Source: an uncultured Clostridia bacterium (GTDB taxonomy: Bacteria > Bacillota > Clostridia > Oscillospirales > CAG-272). Taken from it: a stretch of 39,598 bases of DNA. How positions within the stretch are numbered: the first letter of the stretch is position 1; each line of letters starts with the position of its first letter. Shown piece by piece: positions 32,131 to 39,598 of this stretch. The position numbers and the translations under genes were made by a program. The stretch covers positions 1 to 39,598 of the forward strand of contig CAJGCD010000006.1 in the NCBI GenBank assembly GCA_904501715.1. Direction: 5' to 3'. The notes under the pieces were generated by a model. It made no database searches. It saw only the letters and a program-made list of their open reading frames with translations, and was not told the origin of the DNA.

Positions 32131-33444
32131 ATGGAGAAAAGAAAGTATTATCAGCCCGAAATCGAAACAATGCCCCGAGAGGAGCTGAAGAAGCTTCAGT
32201 CCGAAAAGCTGGTAAAGCAGGTAAAGCACGTTTACGATAACGTAGCCTACTACCGCGAGAAGATGGATAAAATGGGTGTAAAGCCTGAGGATATCCACGG
32301 CATAGAGGACCTTCATAAGCTTCCCTTTATAGAAAAGAGCGACCTGCGCGACACATACCCCGACGGTATGCTTGCAGTACCCCGTGAGGAGGTAGTAAGA
32401 ATACACTCCACCTCGGGAACTACGGGCAGACGTGTAATCGCGTACTACACCCAGCACGATATAGACCTCTGGGAGGACTGCTGCGCCAGAGCAATCGTTG
32501 CCGTGGGCGCAGATAAAGAGGACATAATTCAGGTAAGCTACGGATACGGACTTTTTACGGGAGGCTCAGGACTTCACGGCGGCTCTCATAAGGTCGGATG
32601 TATGACCATACCTATGTCCTCGGGTAACACCGAGCGTCAGATACAGTTTATGACCGACCTGGGCGCAACCGTCCTTTGCTGTACCCCCTCTTACGCGGCG
32701 TACCTTGGAGAGTCCTTGAAGGAAATGGGCTATACCCCCGATACCATACCCCTTAAAGCGGGTATTTTCGGCGCTGAGCCCTGGACTGCGTCAATGAGAA
32801 AAAGTATAGAGGAAACTCTCGGAATAAAGGCATACGATATTTACGGTCTGACCGAGATATCGGGTCCCGGCGTATCCTTCGAGTGCGCGGAGCAGGGAGG
32901 AATGCACGTAAACGAGGACCACTTCATAGCCGAGATAATCAATCCCGAAACGGGAGAGCCTCTGCCTTACGGAGAAAAGGGAGAGCTTGTATTTACCTGC
33001 CTTGATAAGGAGGCGTTCCCTATGCTGCGTTACCGCACCAGAGATATCTGCGTCCTCAACGCGGAGCCTTGTCCTTGCGGAAGAACGCATATAAGAATGT
33101 CAAAGCCTATGGGCAGAAGCGATGATATGATGATAATCCGCGGCGTAAACGTATTCCCCTCGCAGATAGAGTCGGTATTGCTCAACGAGGGCTTCTCGCC
33201 TAACTATCAGATAAAGCTGGGCAGAGTCAACAATAACGACACCTTCGACGTATACGTAGAGCTTCCCGCGGAGCAGTTTGACGATTCGGTTAAGACTATC
33301 GCCGAAAAGGAAAGAACGCTGAAGGACGCAATGCGCAATATGCTGGGAATAGGTCCGTCGGTTCATCTGGTGCCCCCCAAGACCATCGCGCGAAGCGAGG
33401 GCAAGGCGGTGCGTATAATAGATGAAAGAAAGCTTCACGATTAA
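32131..33444 (+). CDS. paaK: Phenylacetate-CoA ligase type acyl-CoA ligase
   Basis: 437 residues from the ATG at 32131, the normal PaaK length; an in-frame start at 32080 lies inside iorB. Motifs: HSTSGTTGRRV (P-loop), YGYGLFTGGSGLHGG, YDIYGLTEISGPG, the YRTRD motif, and SDDMMIIRGVNVFPSQIE. It forms aryl-acetyl-CoA from the acid, CoA and ATP, or by reversal could conserve energy from the IorAB product. Next to IorAB and an ACT protein this is a widespread anaerobic gene set. Substrate range (phenylacetate, indoleacetate, or branched acids) is not readable here. Confidence 0.93.
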   Translation: MEKRKYYQPEIETMPREELKKLQSEKLVKQVKHVYDNVAYYREKMDKMGVKPEDIHGIEDLHKLPFIEKSDLRDTYPDGMLAVPREEVVRIHSTSGTTGRRVIAYYTQHDIDLWEDCCARAIVAVGADKEDIIQVSYGYGLFTGGSGLHGGSHKVGCMTIPMSSGNTERQIQFMTDLGATVLCCTPSYAAYLGESLKEMGYTPDTIPLKAGIFGAEPWTASMRKSIEETLGIKAYDIYGLTEISGPGVSFECAEQGGMHVNEDHFIAEIINPETGEPLPYGEKGELVFTCLDKEAFPMLRYRTRDICVLNAEPCPCGRTHIRMSKPMGRSDDMMIIRGVNVFPSQIESVLLNEGFSPNYQIKLGRVNNNDTFDVYVELPAEQFDDSVKTIAEKERTLKDAMRNMLGIGPSVHLVPPKTIARSEGKAVRIIDERKLHD

Positions 33445-33454
33445 GGAGGAGAAA

Positions 33455-33877
33455 ATGGGAATCAGACAGTTATCCGTATTTGTAGAGAACAAAAAGGGCT
33501 CGCTTCACGACATAACCGACACCCTTGCAAAGGCAGGTATTGACCTCCGTTCAATGTGCATCGCCGACACCAGCGATTACGGTATAGTCAGAATAATCGC
33601 CGATGACCCCGAGAAGGCAAAGGCGGCATTGGCAGAAGAGGGACATATTGCTAACATCCGTATAGTGACCGCTTTCGCGGTACCCGACAGTCCGGGAGGA
33701 CTTGCGCAGGTGCTTAGCCTTCTTGAGGCAAAGGGCGTAAATATCGAGTATCTGTACGCTCTCGTTACCTCCTGTCCTGACAAGGCATACGCTGTAATGC
33801 GTACCGATGACCGCGACAGAGCAGAGGAGATACTTGCCGCGAACGGTATCGAGCTGCTTGAGGAAAAGGATATCTAA
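33455..33877 (+). CDS. Tandem ACT-domain amino-acid-binding protein
   Basis: 140 residues from the ATG at 33455, which has AGGAGGAG just upstream; a longer frame would overlap paaK. Two ACT units: residues ~1-65 (IRQLSVFVENKKGSLHDI, LRSMCIADTSDYGIVRII) and ~70-140 (AVPDSPGGLAQVLSLLEAKGVNIEYLYA). Stand-alone ACT proteins bind amino acids and often accompany PaaK/IorAB genes; it probably senses the amino acid being degraded and modulates one of the enzymes. Last gene of the operon, followed by a strong terminator. Confidence 0.92.
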   Translation: MGIRQLSVFVENKKGSLHDITDTLAKAGIDLRSMCIADTSDYGIVRIIADDPEKAKAALAEEGHIANIRIVTAFAVPDSPGGLAQVLSLLEAKGVNIEYLYALVTSCPDKAYAVMRTDDRDRAEEILAANGIELLEEKDI

Positions 33878-33890
33878 ATAACGCAAAATA

Positions 33891-33923
33891 AAAACGAGCA
33901 TCGGAGGTCCCGATGCTCGTTTT
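33891..33923. terminator. Bidirectional terminator after the IorAB-PaaK operon
   Basis: ACGAGCATCGG (33894-33904), loop AGGTC, CCGATGCTCGT (33910-33920), then TTT; A-run on the left gives a U-run for the convergent orphan cluster. Confidence 0.9.
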
Positions 33924-34263
33924 ACTTAATGAAAAACAGAAGTATAAGAAACAGGATAAGGTCGTCGTTTATCTCGCTGTCGGAGAGAAGCAGGATAAGG
34001 GCGAAAATGAGAAGCTCCTCTGAGCCTATGCCCTTGCCGCCGAAAAGGGAGCTCAGAGGAGAGCTCTTTGGTGTAAGCAATGCCGCTGTATCCTCTGTGC
34101 TTTGCGATGAGACCTCCGCTGCCGCTTCTTGTGTCTTTTCTTCTGCCTCGGTGACAGGTGCTTCTTCCTCGGCGGGAAGTGGCTCACGGAAGGTATTTCC
34201 GCTGTAATTCTTAGGCAGGCGCACTCCCTCGGGGTATCTGTAATTTTGCGGACGCACGTACAT
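33922..34263 (-). CDS. Orphan protein with acidic linker and C-terminal membrane segment
   Basis: 113 residues. Starts with a Tyr/Pro/Arg-rich segment (MYVRPQNYRYPEGVRLP), then a Glu/Ala/Ser-rich, probably disordered stretch (~30-65), and a very hydrophobic C-terminus (~84-113) interrupted by DSEINDD, which suggests a hairpin of two short membrane segments. The FGGKGIGSEELLIFALILLLSD region resembles short clostridial proteins I have seen without names. AGGAGGTGA precedes the ATG at 34263. It is the last of three small co-directional genes; function unknown. A sporulation link is possible but unsupported. Confidence 0.8.
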   Translation of the reverse strand: MYVRPQNYRYPEGVRLPKNYSGNTFREPLPAEEEAPVTEAEEKTQEAAAEVSSQSTEDTAALLTPKSSPLSSLFGGKGIGSEELLIFALILLLSDSEINDDLILFLILLFFIK

Positions 34264-34279
34264 ATATGTAGCTCACCTC

Positions 34280-34684
34280 CTACGAATGGCTTTTAAATAG
34301 ATAGGATAGCTTTGAGATGGTTATGATGTGGTCTATGGCGTCACATCTGTTTTTGCTGAGATAGGGTTTCAGAGCGCGCAGCAGACAAGCGCGGTTATCG
34401 TCGCCTCCCGCACCCTTGAAAAGCCCACCCAGCATAGGAGAGAGAGCACCTAAAGCCCCCGACAGCTCGCTCATAGCGGGGAGAGAGGGTGCTTCCTCGG
34501 GCGTCTTGGCGGTGTGTATCTCCTCGGCAGGAGGCGAGGGGGGCTGCTCGGTCGGCGCCGAGCCCCCTTTCAGCTTATCCGCCATAGAGGATATCATAGA
34601 CATCATTTCGGGATTTGAAAGTATTCCGTTAAGAGCGGAGGAAAAAGCGTCGTTCTCCGTGGCGACTCTGTCCTTCTCTTCCAT
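34280..34684 (-). CDS. Orphan protein, conserved-looking clostridial type
   Basis: 134 residues. N-terminal helix with NPEMMSMISSMADKLKGG, a Pro/Glu-rich linker (~45-70), a Gly/Leu-rich stretch (ALGALSPMLGGLFKGAGG), and a C-terminal helical motif CLLRALKPYLSKNRCDAIDHIITISKL. No signal peptide. I recall similar unnamed proteins in Clostridia but no function. The ribosome site AAGAGG overlaps the end of the preceding gene 4 bases away, so the two are coupled. Confidence 0.8.
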   Translation of the reverse strand: MEEKDRVATENDAFSSALNGILSNPEMMSMISSMADKLKGGSAPTEQPPSPPAEEIHTAKTPEEAPSLPAMSELSGALGALSPMLGGLFKGAGGDDNRACLLRALKPYLSKNRCDAIDHIITISKLSYLFKSHS

Positions 34685-34688
34685 AGGC

Positions 34689-34916
34689 TTACCTCTTCTT
34701 TCCCAGAGTGCCGTTCTCGTATTGCTCGGCTATGCGGGAGATATCCTCGTCGGTGGCACTTCCGAGTACCCTGCGAATGCTTTGTATATTATTGGCGTCA
34801 ATATTGAACTGCGCCGGGTCTATACCTCCCTGAGCTGCTATTTTGGTTATCATCATTTTTAGCTGTCTGTCGTTGAGGGAAAGAAGCTTGTCGAGATTTT
34901 CTCTGTTTATCTGCAT
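34689..34916 (-). CDS. Small helical orphan protein
   Basis: 75 residues from the ATG at 34916 (GGAGG upstream); a longer frame to 34967 lacks a ribosome site. Predicted mostly helical, with NLDKLLSLNDRQLKMMITKI, DPAQFNIDANNIQSIRRVL and ATDEDISRIAEQYENG. First of three small genes that probably form one transcript. No function recognised; the repeated pairing with the next gene's type in Clostridia is from memory and would need a neighbourhood search. Confidence 0.78.
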   Translation of the reverse strand: MQINRENLDKLLSLNDRQLKMMITKIAAQGGIDPAQFNIDANNIQSIRRVLGSATDEDISRIAEQYENGTLGKKR

Positions 34917-35009
34917 TAGGGTTACCTCCGTATATTTATGTAAATGACCTATCAAAAGTATATGCAAAAAAATAGAAAGTGTTAAAATTTAGTTTGCAAC
35001 GGATTTTTA

Positions 35010-35038
35010 TAGACAAAAGCAGAAAAATATGTTATAAT
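35010..35038 (+). promoter_or_regulatory. Sigma-A promoter of the lipid kinase operon
   Basis: TAGACA (35010-35015), 17-base spacer, TATAAT (35033-35038). Confidence 0.75.
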
Positions 35039-35115
35039 AATTAAGTTAAATCTAATTTATTTTATGACGGCGCGCATTACTGTATGCTTGTCCGCCGAAA
35101 GGAAGGGGTGTCAGT

Positions 35116-36099
35116 ATGAAATATTGTTTCATAATAAATCCAAACGCGGGAAAGGGTCAGTTTACGGCAGAGGTCGAAAAGAACATCAGAGAGATTTGTG
35201 AAGCGAAAAATGCCGATTACGACGTTTTCCTGTCCGAGGACTTCAACGCCACTAAGGCTTATGTTGAAGGTATGGCACAGGATGGTAAGAGTGTAAGCTT
35301 TATCGCCTGCGGAGGTGACGGCACTCTTTGCAAGACAGTGGTTGCCGTAATGGCTCTGCCCGCAAAGATGAGAGAGGGTGTATCCGTAGGAGTTATTCCT
35401 ATGGGCACGGGCAACGATTTTGTCAGCAACTTTGAGAACAAGGAGCTGTTTTTCGATATAGACGCTCAGCTTGAGGCTACTCCCTACGAGATAGACCTGC
35501 TCAGGTGTAACGATATGTACTCCGTAAATATGATAAATATCGGCTTTGACAGCCACGTTGTATGCAAAAAGGAGCAGATAGGGCAAAAGGCGTGGGTCCC
35601 CCGCAAGCTTGCGTACATAATATCGCTTCTCATAACTCTTATCCGCAAGCCCGGAGTAAGGGTAAGCTTTGCCTCTGACGGAGGCGAGGAGGTAAGAAAG
35701 GAGCTTTTGCTCACTACTCTCGCTAACGGCGCGTTTTGCGGCGGAGGCTTTAATTCTAACCCTAAGGCTTCTCTGACCGACGGTGCCATAGATTGTATAG
35801 CGGTAAAGAACGTCGGAAGAATTAAGTTCCTGTCACTGGTGGGGGATTACAAAAAAGGCTTGCACCTTGGTGAAAAATTCAAGGATATAGTAGAGCATTT
35901 TAAGTGTAAGGGTGCGGATATGTATCTTGACGAGGAAACTCCCGTCAGCGTGGACGGAGAGATAGTCCATACCAAGGAGCTTCACATATCCGTAGAGCCA
36001 AAGGCGCTGACAATTATGCTTCCCCGCGGAGTAGTTGCCAAGGTCAAGGAGATAAAGGATACCGTGGAGGAGGCTTTGAGAGAGCCGGTCCTTCAATGA
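35116..36099 (+). CDS. Diacylglycerol kinase family lipid kinase (YegS/DgkB/LCB5 type)
   Basis: 327 residues. IINPNAGKG at the start, FIACGGDGTL (63-71) as nucleotide-binding loop, and VIPMGTGNDFV (93-103) are the family signatures; the C-terminal beta-domain contains NGAFCGGGFNSNPKASLTDG and ends with VDGE. It phosphorylates diacylglycerol or a related lipid at the membrane; DgkB-like recycling of diacylglycerol from lipoteichoic acid synthesis is the usual Gram-positive role. AAGGGGTG-like ribosome site. Its stop overlaps the next start (ATGA), so it is coupled to a phosphodiesterase gene. Confidence 0.93.
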   Translation: MKYCFIINPNAGKGQFTAEVEKNIREICEAKNADYDVFLSEDFNATKAYVEGMAQDGKSVSFIACGGDGTLCKTVVAVMALPAKMREGVSVGVIPMGTGNDFVSNFENKELFFDIDAQLEATPYEIDLLRCNDMYSVNMINIGFDSHVVCKKEQIGQKAWVPRKLAYIISLLITLIRKPGVRVSFASDGGEEVRKELLLTTLANGAFCGGGFNSNPKASLTDGAIDCIAVKNVGRIKFLSLVGDYKKGLHLGEKFKDIVEHFKCKGADMYLDEETPVSVDGEIVHTKELHISVEPKALTIMLPRGVVAKVKEIKDTVEEALREPVLQ

Positions 36100-36620
36100 A
36101 GCTGATAGTAGTATCGGATATACACGGACGCTACGAGCGGCTGTCGGCATTGCTTGATATGCACAGAGATGCCGATGCCCTGATATTTTTGGGTGACGGA
36201 CTGCGTGACCTTGGCAGGGCAGACGTCTATTCAATAGGAATTAGCGTTATCTCGGTGAGGGGCAACTGTGACGGATATTCATTTTTCGGGGAGCAGGGTA
36301 CCCCCGAGGAGCTATGCCAAAGCTTTGAGGGCTTCAGATTTTTGATAATGCACGGTCATACCAAGGGAGTCAAGAGTTCTCTTGAGCCTGCCATAGCGGC
36401 AGCGGCGGCGCGTGACGCCGACGTGCTGCTTTACGGACATACTCACGCAGCCGAGGAGCGGTATCTTCCCGAGGGGAGCGAGCACGCCTTAGGCGTACTT
36501 ACGAAGCCCTTGAGGATATTCAATCCCGGAAGCCTTGGAGCGTCGGGAGACGGAAGAGCACATTTTGGTCTTATTGAGATAAGGAACGGTGGCATACTTA
36601 TGTCCCACGGTACGCTCTAA
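36096..36620 (+). CDS. YfcE/MJ0936-family metallophosphodiesterase
   Basis: 174 residues. All calcineurin-like metal motifs are present: D8-x-H10 (SDIHGR), GD at 33-34, GNCD (56-59), H86 in MHGHTKG, and YGHTHAAE (H115, H117), ending NPGSLG. Family members hydrolyse phosphodiester bonds with Mn2+; the natural substrate is rarely known. The 4-base overlap with the lipid kinase gene indicates co-translation but does not define a shared pathway. Confidence 0.92.
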   Translation: MKLIVVSDIHGRYERLSALLDMHRDADALIFLGDGLRDLGRADVYSIGISVISVRGNCDGYSFFGEQGTPEELCQSFEGFRFLIMHGHTKGVKSSLEPAIAAAAARDADVLLYGHTHAAEERYLPEGSEHALGVLTKPLRIFNPGSLGASGDGRAHFGLIEIRNGGILMSHGTL

Positions 36621-36622
36621 AT

Positions 36623-36649
36623 AAAAAAGAGGCTGTAAAAAACAGCCTC
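36623..36649 (-). terminator. Terminator of spoVG
   Basis: Minus strand GAGGCTGT (36649-36642), 5-base loop, ACAGCCTC (36636-36629), then TTTTTT (36628-36623). There is no T-run on the plus strand, so the phosphodiesterase transcript is not clearly ended here. Confidence 0.8.
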
Positions 36650-36665
36650 GGCTCGGTATTGATTT

Positions 36666-36959
36666 TTAAACGGTAGCGGTGAGCTCCTCTGCCTGTGCGG
36701 CAGCCTCGCACTCTGCCTTATAGGCGGCGATGACCTCCTCCTCAAGCATACCTCTGAACTGAGCGTTGATGGGGTGGACGATGTCGCGGTAGGTCTCGTC
36801 GGGATTCTTTCTGCTGGGCATAACTATAAAGAATTTGTCGCGTGCGTTGATGACCTTGATATCATGTACTGCCAGCTGACCGTCGAAGGTTACCGAAACG
36901 ATAGCCTTCATAGGGCCGTCATCAAAAAGCTTTCTTACTTTAATGTCTGTGATCTGCAT
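36666..36959 (-). CDS. spoVG: Septation/sporulation regulator SpoVG
   Basis: 97 residues from the ATG at 36959, which has GGAGG upstream; a frame to 37001 has no ribosome site. The family sequence is clear: ITDIKVRKL, MKAIVSVTFDGQLAVHDIKVI, FIVMPSRKNPDETYRDIVHPIN and a C-terminal Ala/Glu tail. SpoVG binds RNA and DNA and affects septation, sporulation and wall traits in Firmicutes, and is also found in non-spore formers, so it does not prove sporulation here. Monocistronic, diverging from murC. A TATAAT-containing region upstream (about 37020-37040) may be its promoter, but the -35 is unclear. Confidence 0.95.
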   Translation of the reverse strand: MQITDIKVRKLFDDGPMKAIVSVTFDGQLAVHDIKVINARDKFFIVMPSRKNPDETYRDIVHPINAQFRGMLEEEVIAAYKAECEAAAQAEELTATV

Positions 36960-37174
36960 TTTAATACCTCCAAAATGAACTGATTTTATTTTATGCGTCA
37001 TAAATATCGCGCTTTGTACTTACAATTATATTATACAGCCTTTTTTTGACAGTTATACAATGAAAATAAGTTTTTTATGTGAATAATAAAAAAATTATTA
37101 AGAGAATTTTATTTTATAAATGAAGATTTAAGTAAAAATGAGCGGGAGTCCGTTGCTTTTTGGAAAGGAGAGAT

Positions 37175-38587
37175 ATGTCTGTACCAAATACTCACTTTGG
37201 CGCTATGCAGATAAACGAGCTGGTTAAAAGAGCTCCGCGGAAAAGTATATTTTTCGTGGGTATCGGCGGGATAAATATGTCCTCGCTGGCGCATATCTCT
37301 CATATCAGAGGAATGAAGGTTGGGGGCTCCGACAGAACGCCCTCCACACTGACCCGCAGACTTGAGGGCGAGGGAATAGACGTGTTCTACGCCCACGATG
37401 CCTCGAATATAGAGGGCTACGATATGCTTGTATATACCGTGGCTATCGCGGAGGATAATCCCGAGTACGTAGCCGCCAGACAGAGAGGCATACCCTGCAT
37501 ATCGCGGTCGGACTATATGGGATATCTTATGACGGGCTATGAGCGGCGCATAGGTATTTCGGGTATGCACGGAAAGAGCACCTGCACCTCTATGTGCGCC
37601 GAGGCTCTTATGCTTTCGGGAGTAGACCCCACGGTGCTTTCGGGGGCTCAGCTTCCATCTATGGGCGGGGCGTACCGCGTGGGCAGAGAGGAATATTTCC
37701 TTTTCGAGGCGTGCGAATATATGGATTCCTTCCTCGACTTTAACCCCACCGTGTCGGTCATACTGAATATCGAAATGGACCACGTGGATTATTTTGAGAG
37801 TATGGAGCATATAAAGCGCTCCTTCCTTGAATTCGCGCGGCTTTCGGGCGAGGACGGCGTATGCGTTGCCAATATTGACAGCAAGAACGTAAAGGACGCG
37901 CTGGCGGAATATAAGGGGCTTACGGTGTGGTTCGGACTTAGCGACAAGGCAGACTTCAGAGCGGTCAATATAGAGCAGGAGCAGGGGGCATACTCCTTTG
38001 ACATAGTAGCTTACGGCGAGCCTTTTTGCTCTGTAAAGCTTCGTGTGGGCGGATACCACAATATATATAACGCTCTCGCCTGCGCGGCGGCGCTGGCGGT
38101 GTCGGGCATATCGGCGTCGAATATAAAACGGGGTCTTGAGGTATTCTTCGGCGCGGAGCGCAGAATGGAGTATAAGGGAATGCTCAACGGAGCGCGAGTC
38201 TTTGACGACTACGGTCATCATCCCACCGAGGTGAGAGCTACTCTTGCGGGAGCGAGAGATATGGTAAGCGGAGAGGGCAGACTGTTTTGCGTCTTTCAGT
38301 CACATACCTATTCGCGCACGGCGGCACTGCTTGGAGATTTCTCCTCGGCGCTGGACATTGCCGACAGAGTGGTGATAACAGACATATACGCGGCGCGCGA
38401 GACCGATACTATGGGTATCACACCCGAGCTTTTTGCCGAGTGTATAGGAGAGAAGGCGACCGCCTGCCACGGCTTCCACAAGGCGGCTGAGGTGCTCCGT
38501 AAGGAGCTTGCCCAGGGCGACGTGGCGATAGTTATGGGAGCGGGCGACGTGTGGCATACCTTTGAGTATCTTGACCTTGAAAAGTAA
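37175..38587 (+). CDS. murC: UDP-N-acetylmuramate--L-alanine ligase
   Basis: 470 residues from the ATG at 37175 (GGAAAGGAG upstream). It adds the first amino acid of the peptidoglycan stem. FFVGIGGINMSSLAH (26-40) is the UDP-binding loop, with Asn where Gly is common. The ATP loop reads GMHGKST (130-136) instead of the textbook GTHGKTT, a conservative variant. NIEMDHVDYF, YGHHPTEVRATL and FQSHTYSRT complete the Mur ligase set, which argues for MurC over Mpl. Followed 11 bases later by a methyltransferase gene. No convincing promoter was found in the AT-rich 5' region. Confidence 0.93.
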   Translation: MSVPNTHFGAMQINELVKRAPRKSIFFVGIGGINMSSLAHISHIRGMKVGGSDRTPSTLTRRLEGEGIDVFYAHDASNIEGYDMLVYTVAIAEDNPEYVAARQRGIPCISRSDYMGYLMTGYERRIGISGMHGKSTCTSMCAEALMLSGVDPTVLSGAQLPSMGGAYRVGREEYFLFEACEYMDSFLDFNPTVSVILNIEMDHVDYFESMEHIKRSFLEFARLSGEDGVCVANIDSKNVKDALAEYKGLTVWFGLSDKADFRAVNIEQEQGAYSFDIVAYGEPFCSVKLRVGGYHNIYNALACAAALAVSGISASNIKRGLEVFFGAERRMEYKGMLNGARVFDDYGHHPTEVRATLAGARDMVSGEGRLFCVFQSHTYSRTAALLGDFSSALDIADRVVITDIYAARETDTMGITPELFAECIGEKATACHGFHKAAEVLRKELAQGDVAIVMGAGDVWHTFEYLDLEK

Positions 38588-38598
38588 GGAGAGAAAAA

Positions 38599-39366
38599 AT
38601 GAGCGGATGCGAGGGATATTCCGCAATAGTGGGAGTATATGATAAGCTCAATAAGGATATAGACTATTCGGCGTGGGCATCCTTTCTTGAGGAATGCTTC
38701 GGGCGTTTTGGCGCCGTGAAGCCCGAGATAGTCCTTGACCTTGCCTGCGGAACGGGAAGGATGACCCGTGAGCTGGCGGCGAGGGGATACGATATGATAG
38801 GCGTGGACGGAAGCGCCGATATGCTGGGAGAGGCTTACTCCGCGGGCGGAGAGGGCATACTTTATCTTCTTCAGGATATGAGGGAGCTTGAGCTCTACGG
38901 AACGGTGGGCGCAACGGTCTGCTGTCTTGACAGCCTTAACTATCTGCTCGGAGATGGGGAGCTGAGCAAGGTCGCGTCTCTGGTGCATAATTACTCCGAC
39001 CCCGACGGACTGTTTATATTCGATATGAACAGCGAGTACAAGTTTGAGAATATATACGCGGATAACGCCTACGTACTTGAGGACGAGGGCGACGACGGCG
39101 CGGCAATATACTGCGGATGGCAGAATTTCTATGACAAAGAAACAGGGCTGTGCGATTTCTATCTGTCGGTATTTACCGAGGATGAGGGCGGCGCGTATAT
39201 CCGCGCGGACGAGCATCAGAGAGAAAGATGCTATACCCTTGAAGAGGTGAAAAAGACGCTGACGGATAGCGGCTTTGAGCTTGTAGGAGTATATTCGGGC
39301 TTTGGCTTTGAGAATATAGATGATAACACGGAGCGCTGGTACTTTGTTGCCAAGGCTAAAAAATAA
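38599..39366 (+). CDS. Class I SAM-dependent methyltransferase
   Basis: 255 residues. VLDLACGTGRM (45-55) is the SAM-binding motif I, followed by GYDMIGVDGSADML (motif II) and ATVCCLDSLNYLL; the C-terminal half is a beta-rich extension typical of small-molecule methyltransferases (methyltransf_25-like). Substrate unknown. AAGGAG precedes the ATG; 11-12 bases separate it from murC and from the following hslO, so the three are probably one transcript. Confidence 0.9.
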   Translation: MSGCEGYSAIVGVYDKLNKDIDYSAWASFLEECFGRFGAVKPEIVLDLACGTGRMTRELAARGYDMIGVDGSADMLGEAYSAGGEGILYLLQDMRELELYGTVGATVCCLDSLNYLLGDGELSKVASLVHNYSDPDGLFIFDMNSEYKFENIYADNAYVLEDEGDDGAAIYCGWQNFYDKETGLCDFYLSVFTEDEGGAYIRADEHQRERCYTLEEVKKTLTDSGFELVGVYSGFGFENIDDNTERWYFVAKAKK

Positions 39367-39378
39367 AGGAAGAGAAAA

Positions 39379-39598
39379 ATGGAAAAACAGATGTCAAGTA
39401 TATTCCGCGGAATGACCGCCGACGGAAGCGCAAGAATACACGTAATAAATTCTACCGAGATAGTCAACGAGGCTATCAGATGCCATAATACCGCGCCTAC
39501 GGCTACGGCAACCCTTGGCAGATTGCTTACAGCGTCATCTATGATGGGCTGTATGCTCGGAGAGAAGGAGAATACCATTACCGTAACGCTCGGGGGCG
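39379..39598 (+). CDS. hslO: Redox-regulated chaperone Hsp33 (partial, C-terminus outside window)
   Basis: Only the first 73 residues are present. IFRGMTADGSARIHVINSTEIVNEA and TATATLGRLLTASSMMG followed by TVTLGG are the N-terminal core of Hsp33, the chaperone activated by oxidation of a C-terminal zinc centre (outside the window). GGAAGAG precedes the ATG at 39379. Confidence 0.9.
   Translation, partial: MEKQMSSIFRGMTADGSARIHVINSTEIVNEAIRCHNTAPTATATLGRLLTASSMMGCMLGEKENTITVTLGG

Noticed and set aside
34917..34990. Sporulation sigma-factor promoter (GCATA...CATTTAC) before the orphan trio
   Set aside because: The -10 part departs from the sigma-G and sigma-E patterns at several positions; too weak to call.
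37109..38221. Minus-strand open frame of 370 codons opposite murC
   Set aside because: Shadow of a well-identified Mur ligase; the composition is rich in His, Arg and Tyr as expected for a reversed reading.
1..39598. CRISPR array, tRNA, rRNA, prophage or transposase
   Set aside because: No regularly spaced repeats, no cloverleaf or rRNA sequence, and no phage or transposase proteins were seen in any frame.

Overview
The window reads as a chromosomal segment of a Gram-positive anaerobe of the Bacillota, most likely class Clostridia and probably a gut lineage. The signs are: a clostridial-type mre/PBP2 cell-shape operon, SpoVG, type III glutamine synthetase, a Bacillus-type NagB, strong AGGAGG-like ribosome sites, many TTGACA-17 bp-TATAAT promoters, short bidirectional terminators between convergent genes, and an indolepyruvate ferredoxin oxidoreductase operon of the amino-acid-fermenting type. 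The order within Clostridia cannot be fixed from sequence reading alone. No prophage, transposase, CRISPR array, tRNA or rRNA was seen.

Layout. 1-1450: a truncated ulaE-type L-xylulose/L-ribulose-5-phosphate 3-epimerase diverging from a DeoR-family repressor, with an operator-like inverted repeat over the repressor promoter. 1535-1981: a small orphan gene behind a structured leader that has a perfect promoter, a 7-codon upstream ORF, and mutually exclusive antiterminator and terminator hairpins. 2061-8796 (minus): maf - mreB - membrane LRR protein - mreC - mreD - CPBP protease - PBP2. 8986-11448: birA, a small membrane protein and a PlsC-like acyltransferase with a zinc-ribbon tail. 11656-14322: PHP phosphatase, a surface protein with 22-residue Cys/His repeats, and an SLH lipoprotein. 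14491-19146: a SLOG protein, nagB, a catalytically dead PtsI-like protein and glnN. 19211-19475: a gene-free stretch with a pair of inverted palindromic repeats. 19476-21816 (minus): an amino-acid ABC importer whose binding protein is circularly permuted. 22001-24996: an MFS transporter fused to a GH2 glycosidase, interrupted by a one-base frameshift. 25171-33877: a seven-gene operon (NSS symporter, acyl-CoA ligase, SSS symporter, IorA, IorB, PaaK, ACT protein) for uptake and oxidation of probably aromatic amino acids or their 2-oxo acids. 33922-34916 (minus): three small conserved-looking orphans. 35116-36620: a lipid kinase and a phosphodiesterase. 36666-36959 (minus): spoVG. 37175-39598: murC, a methyltransferase and the start of hslO.

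How the parts fit. Wall growth (mre/PBP2, MurC, SpoVG), nitrogen handling (GlnN and the neighbouring amino-acid importer), amino-sugar use (NagB) and amino-acid fermentation (IorAB operon) are housekeeping or metabolic. The less ordinary items are the uORF-controlled attenuator at about 1784-1981, the circularly permuted binding protein, the transporter-glycosidase fusion, the PtsI pseudoenzyme next to glnN, and the Cys/His repeat protein.
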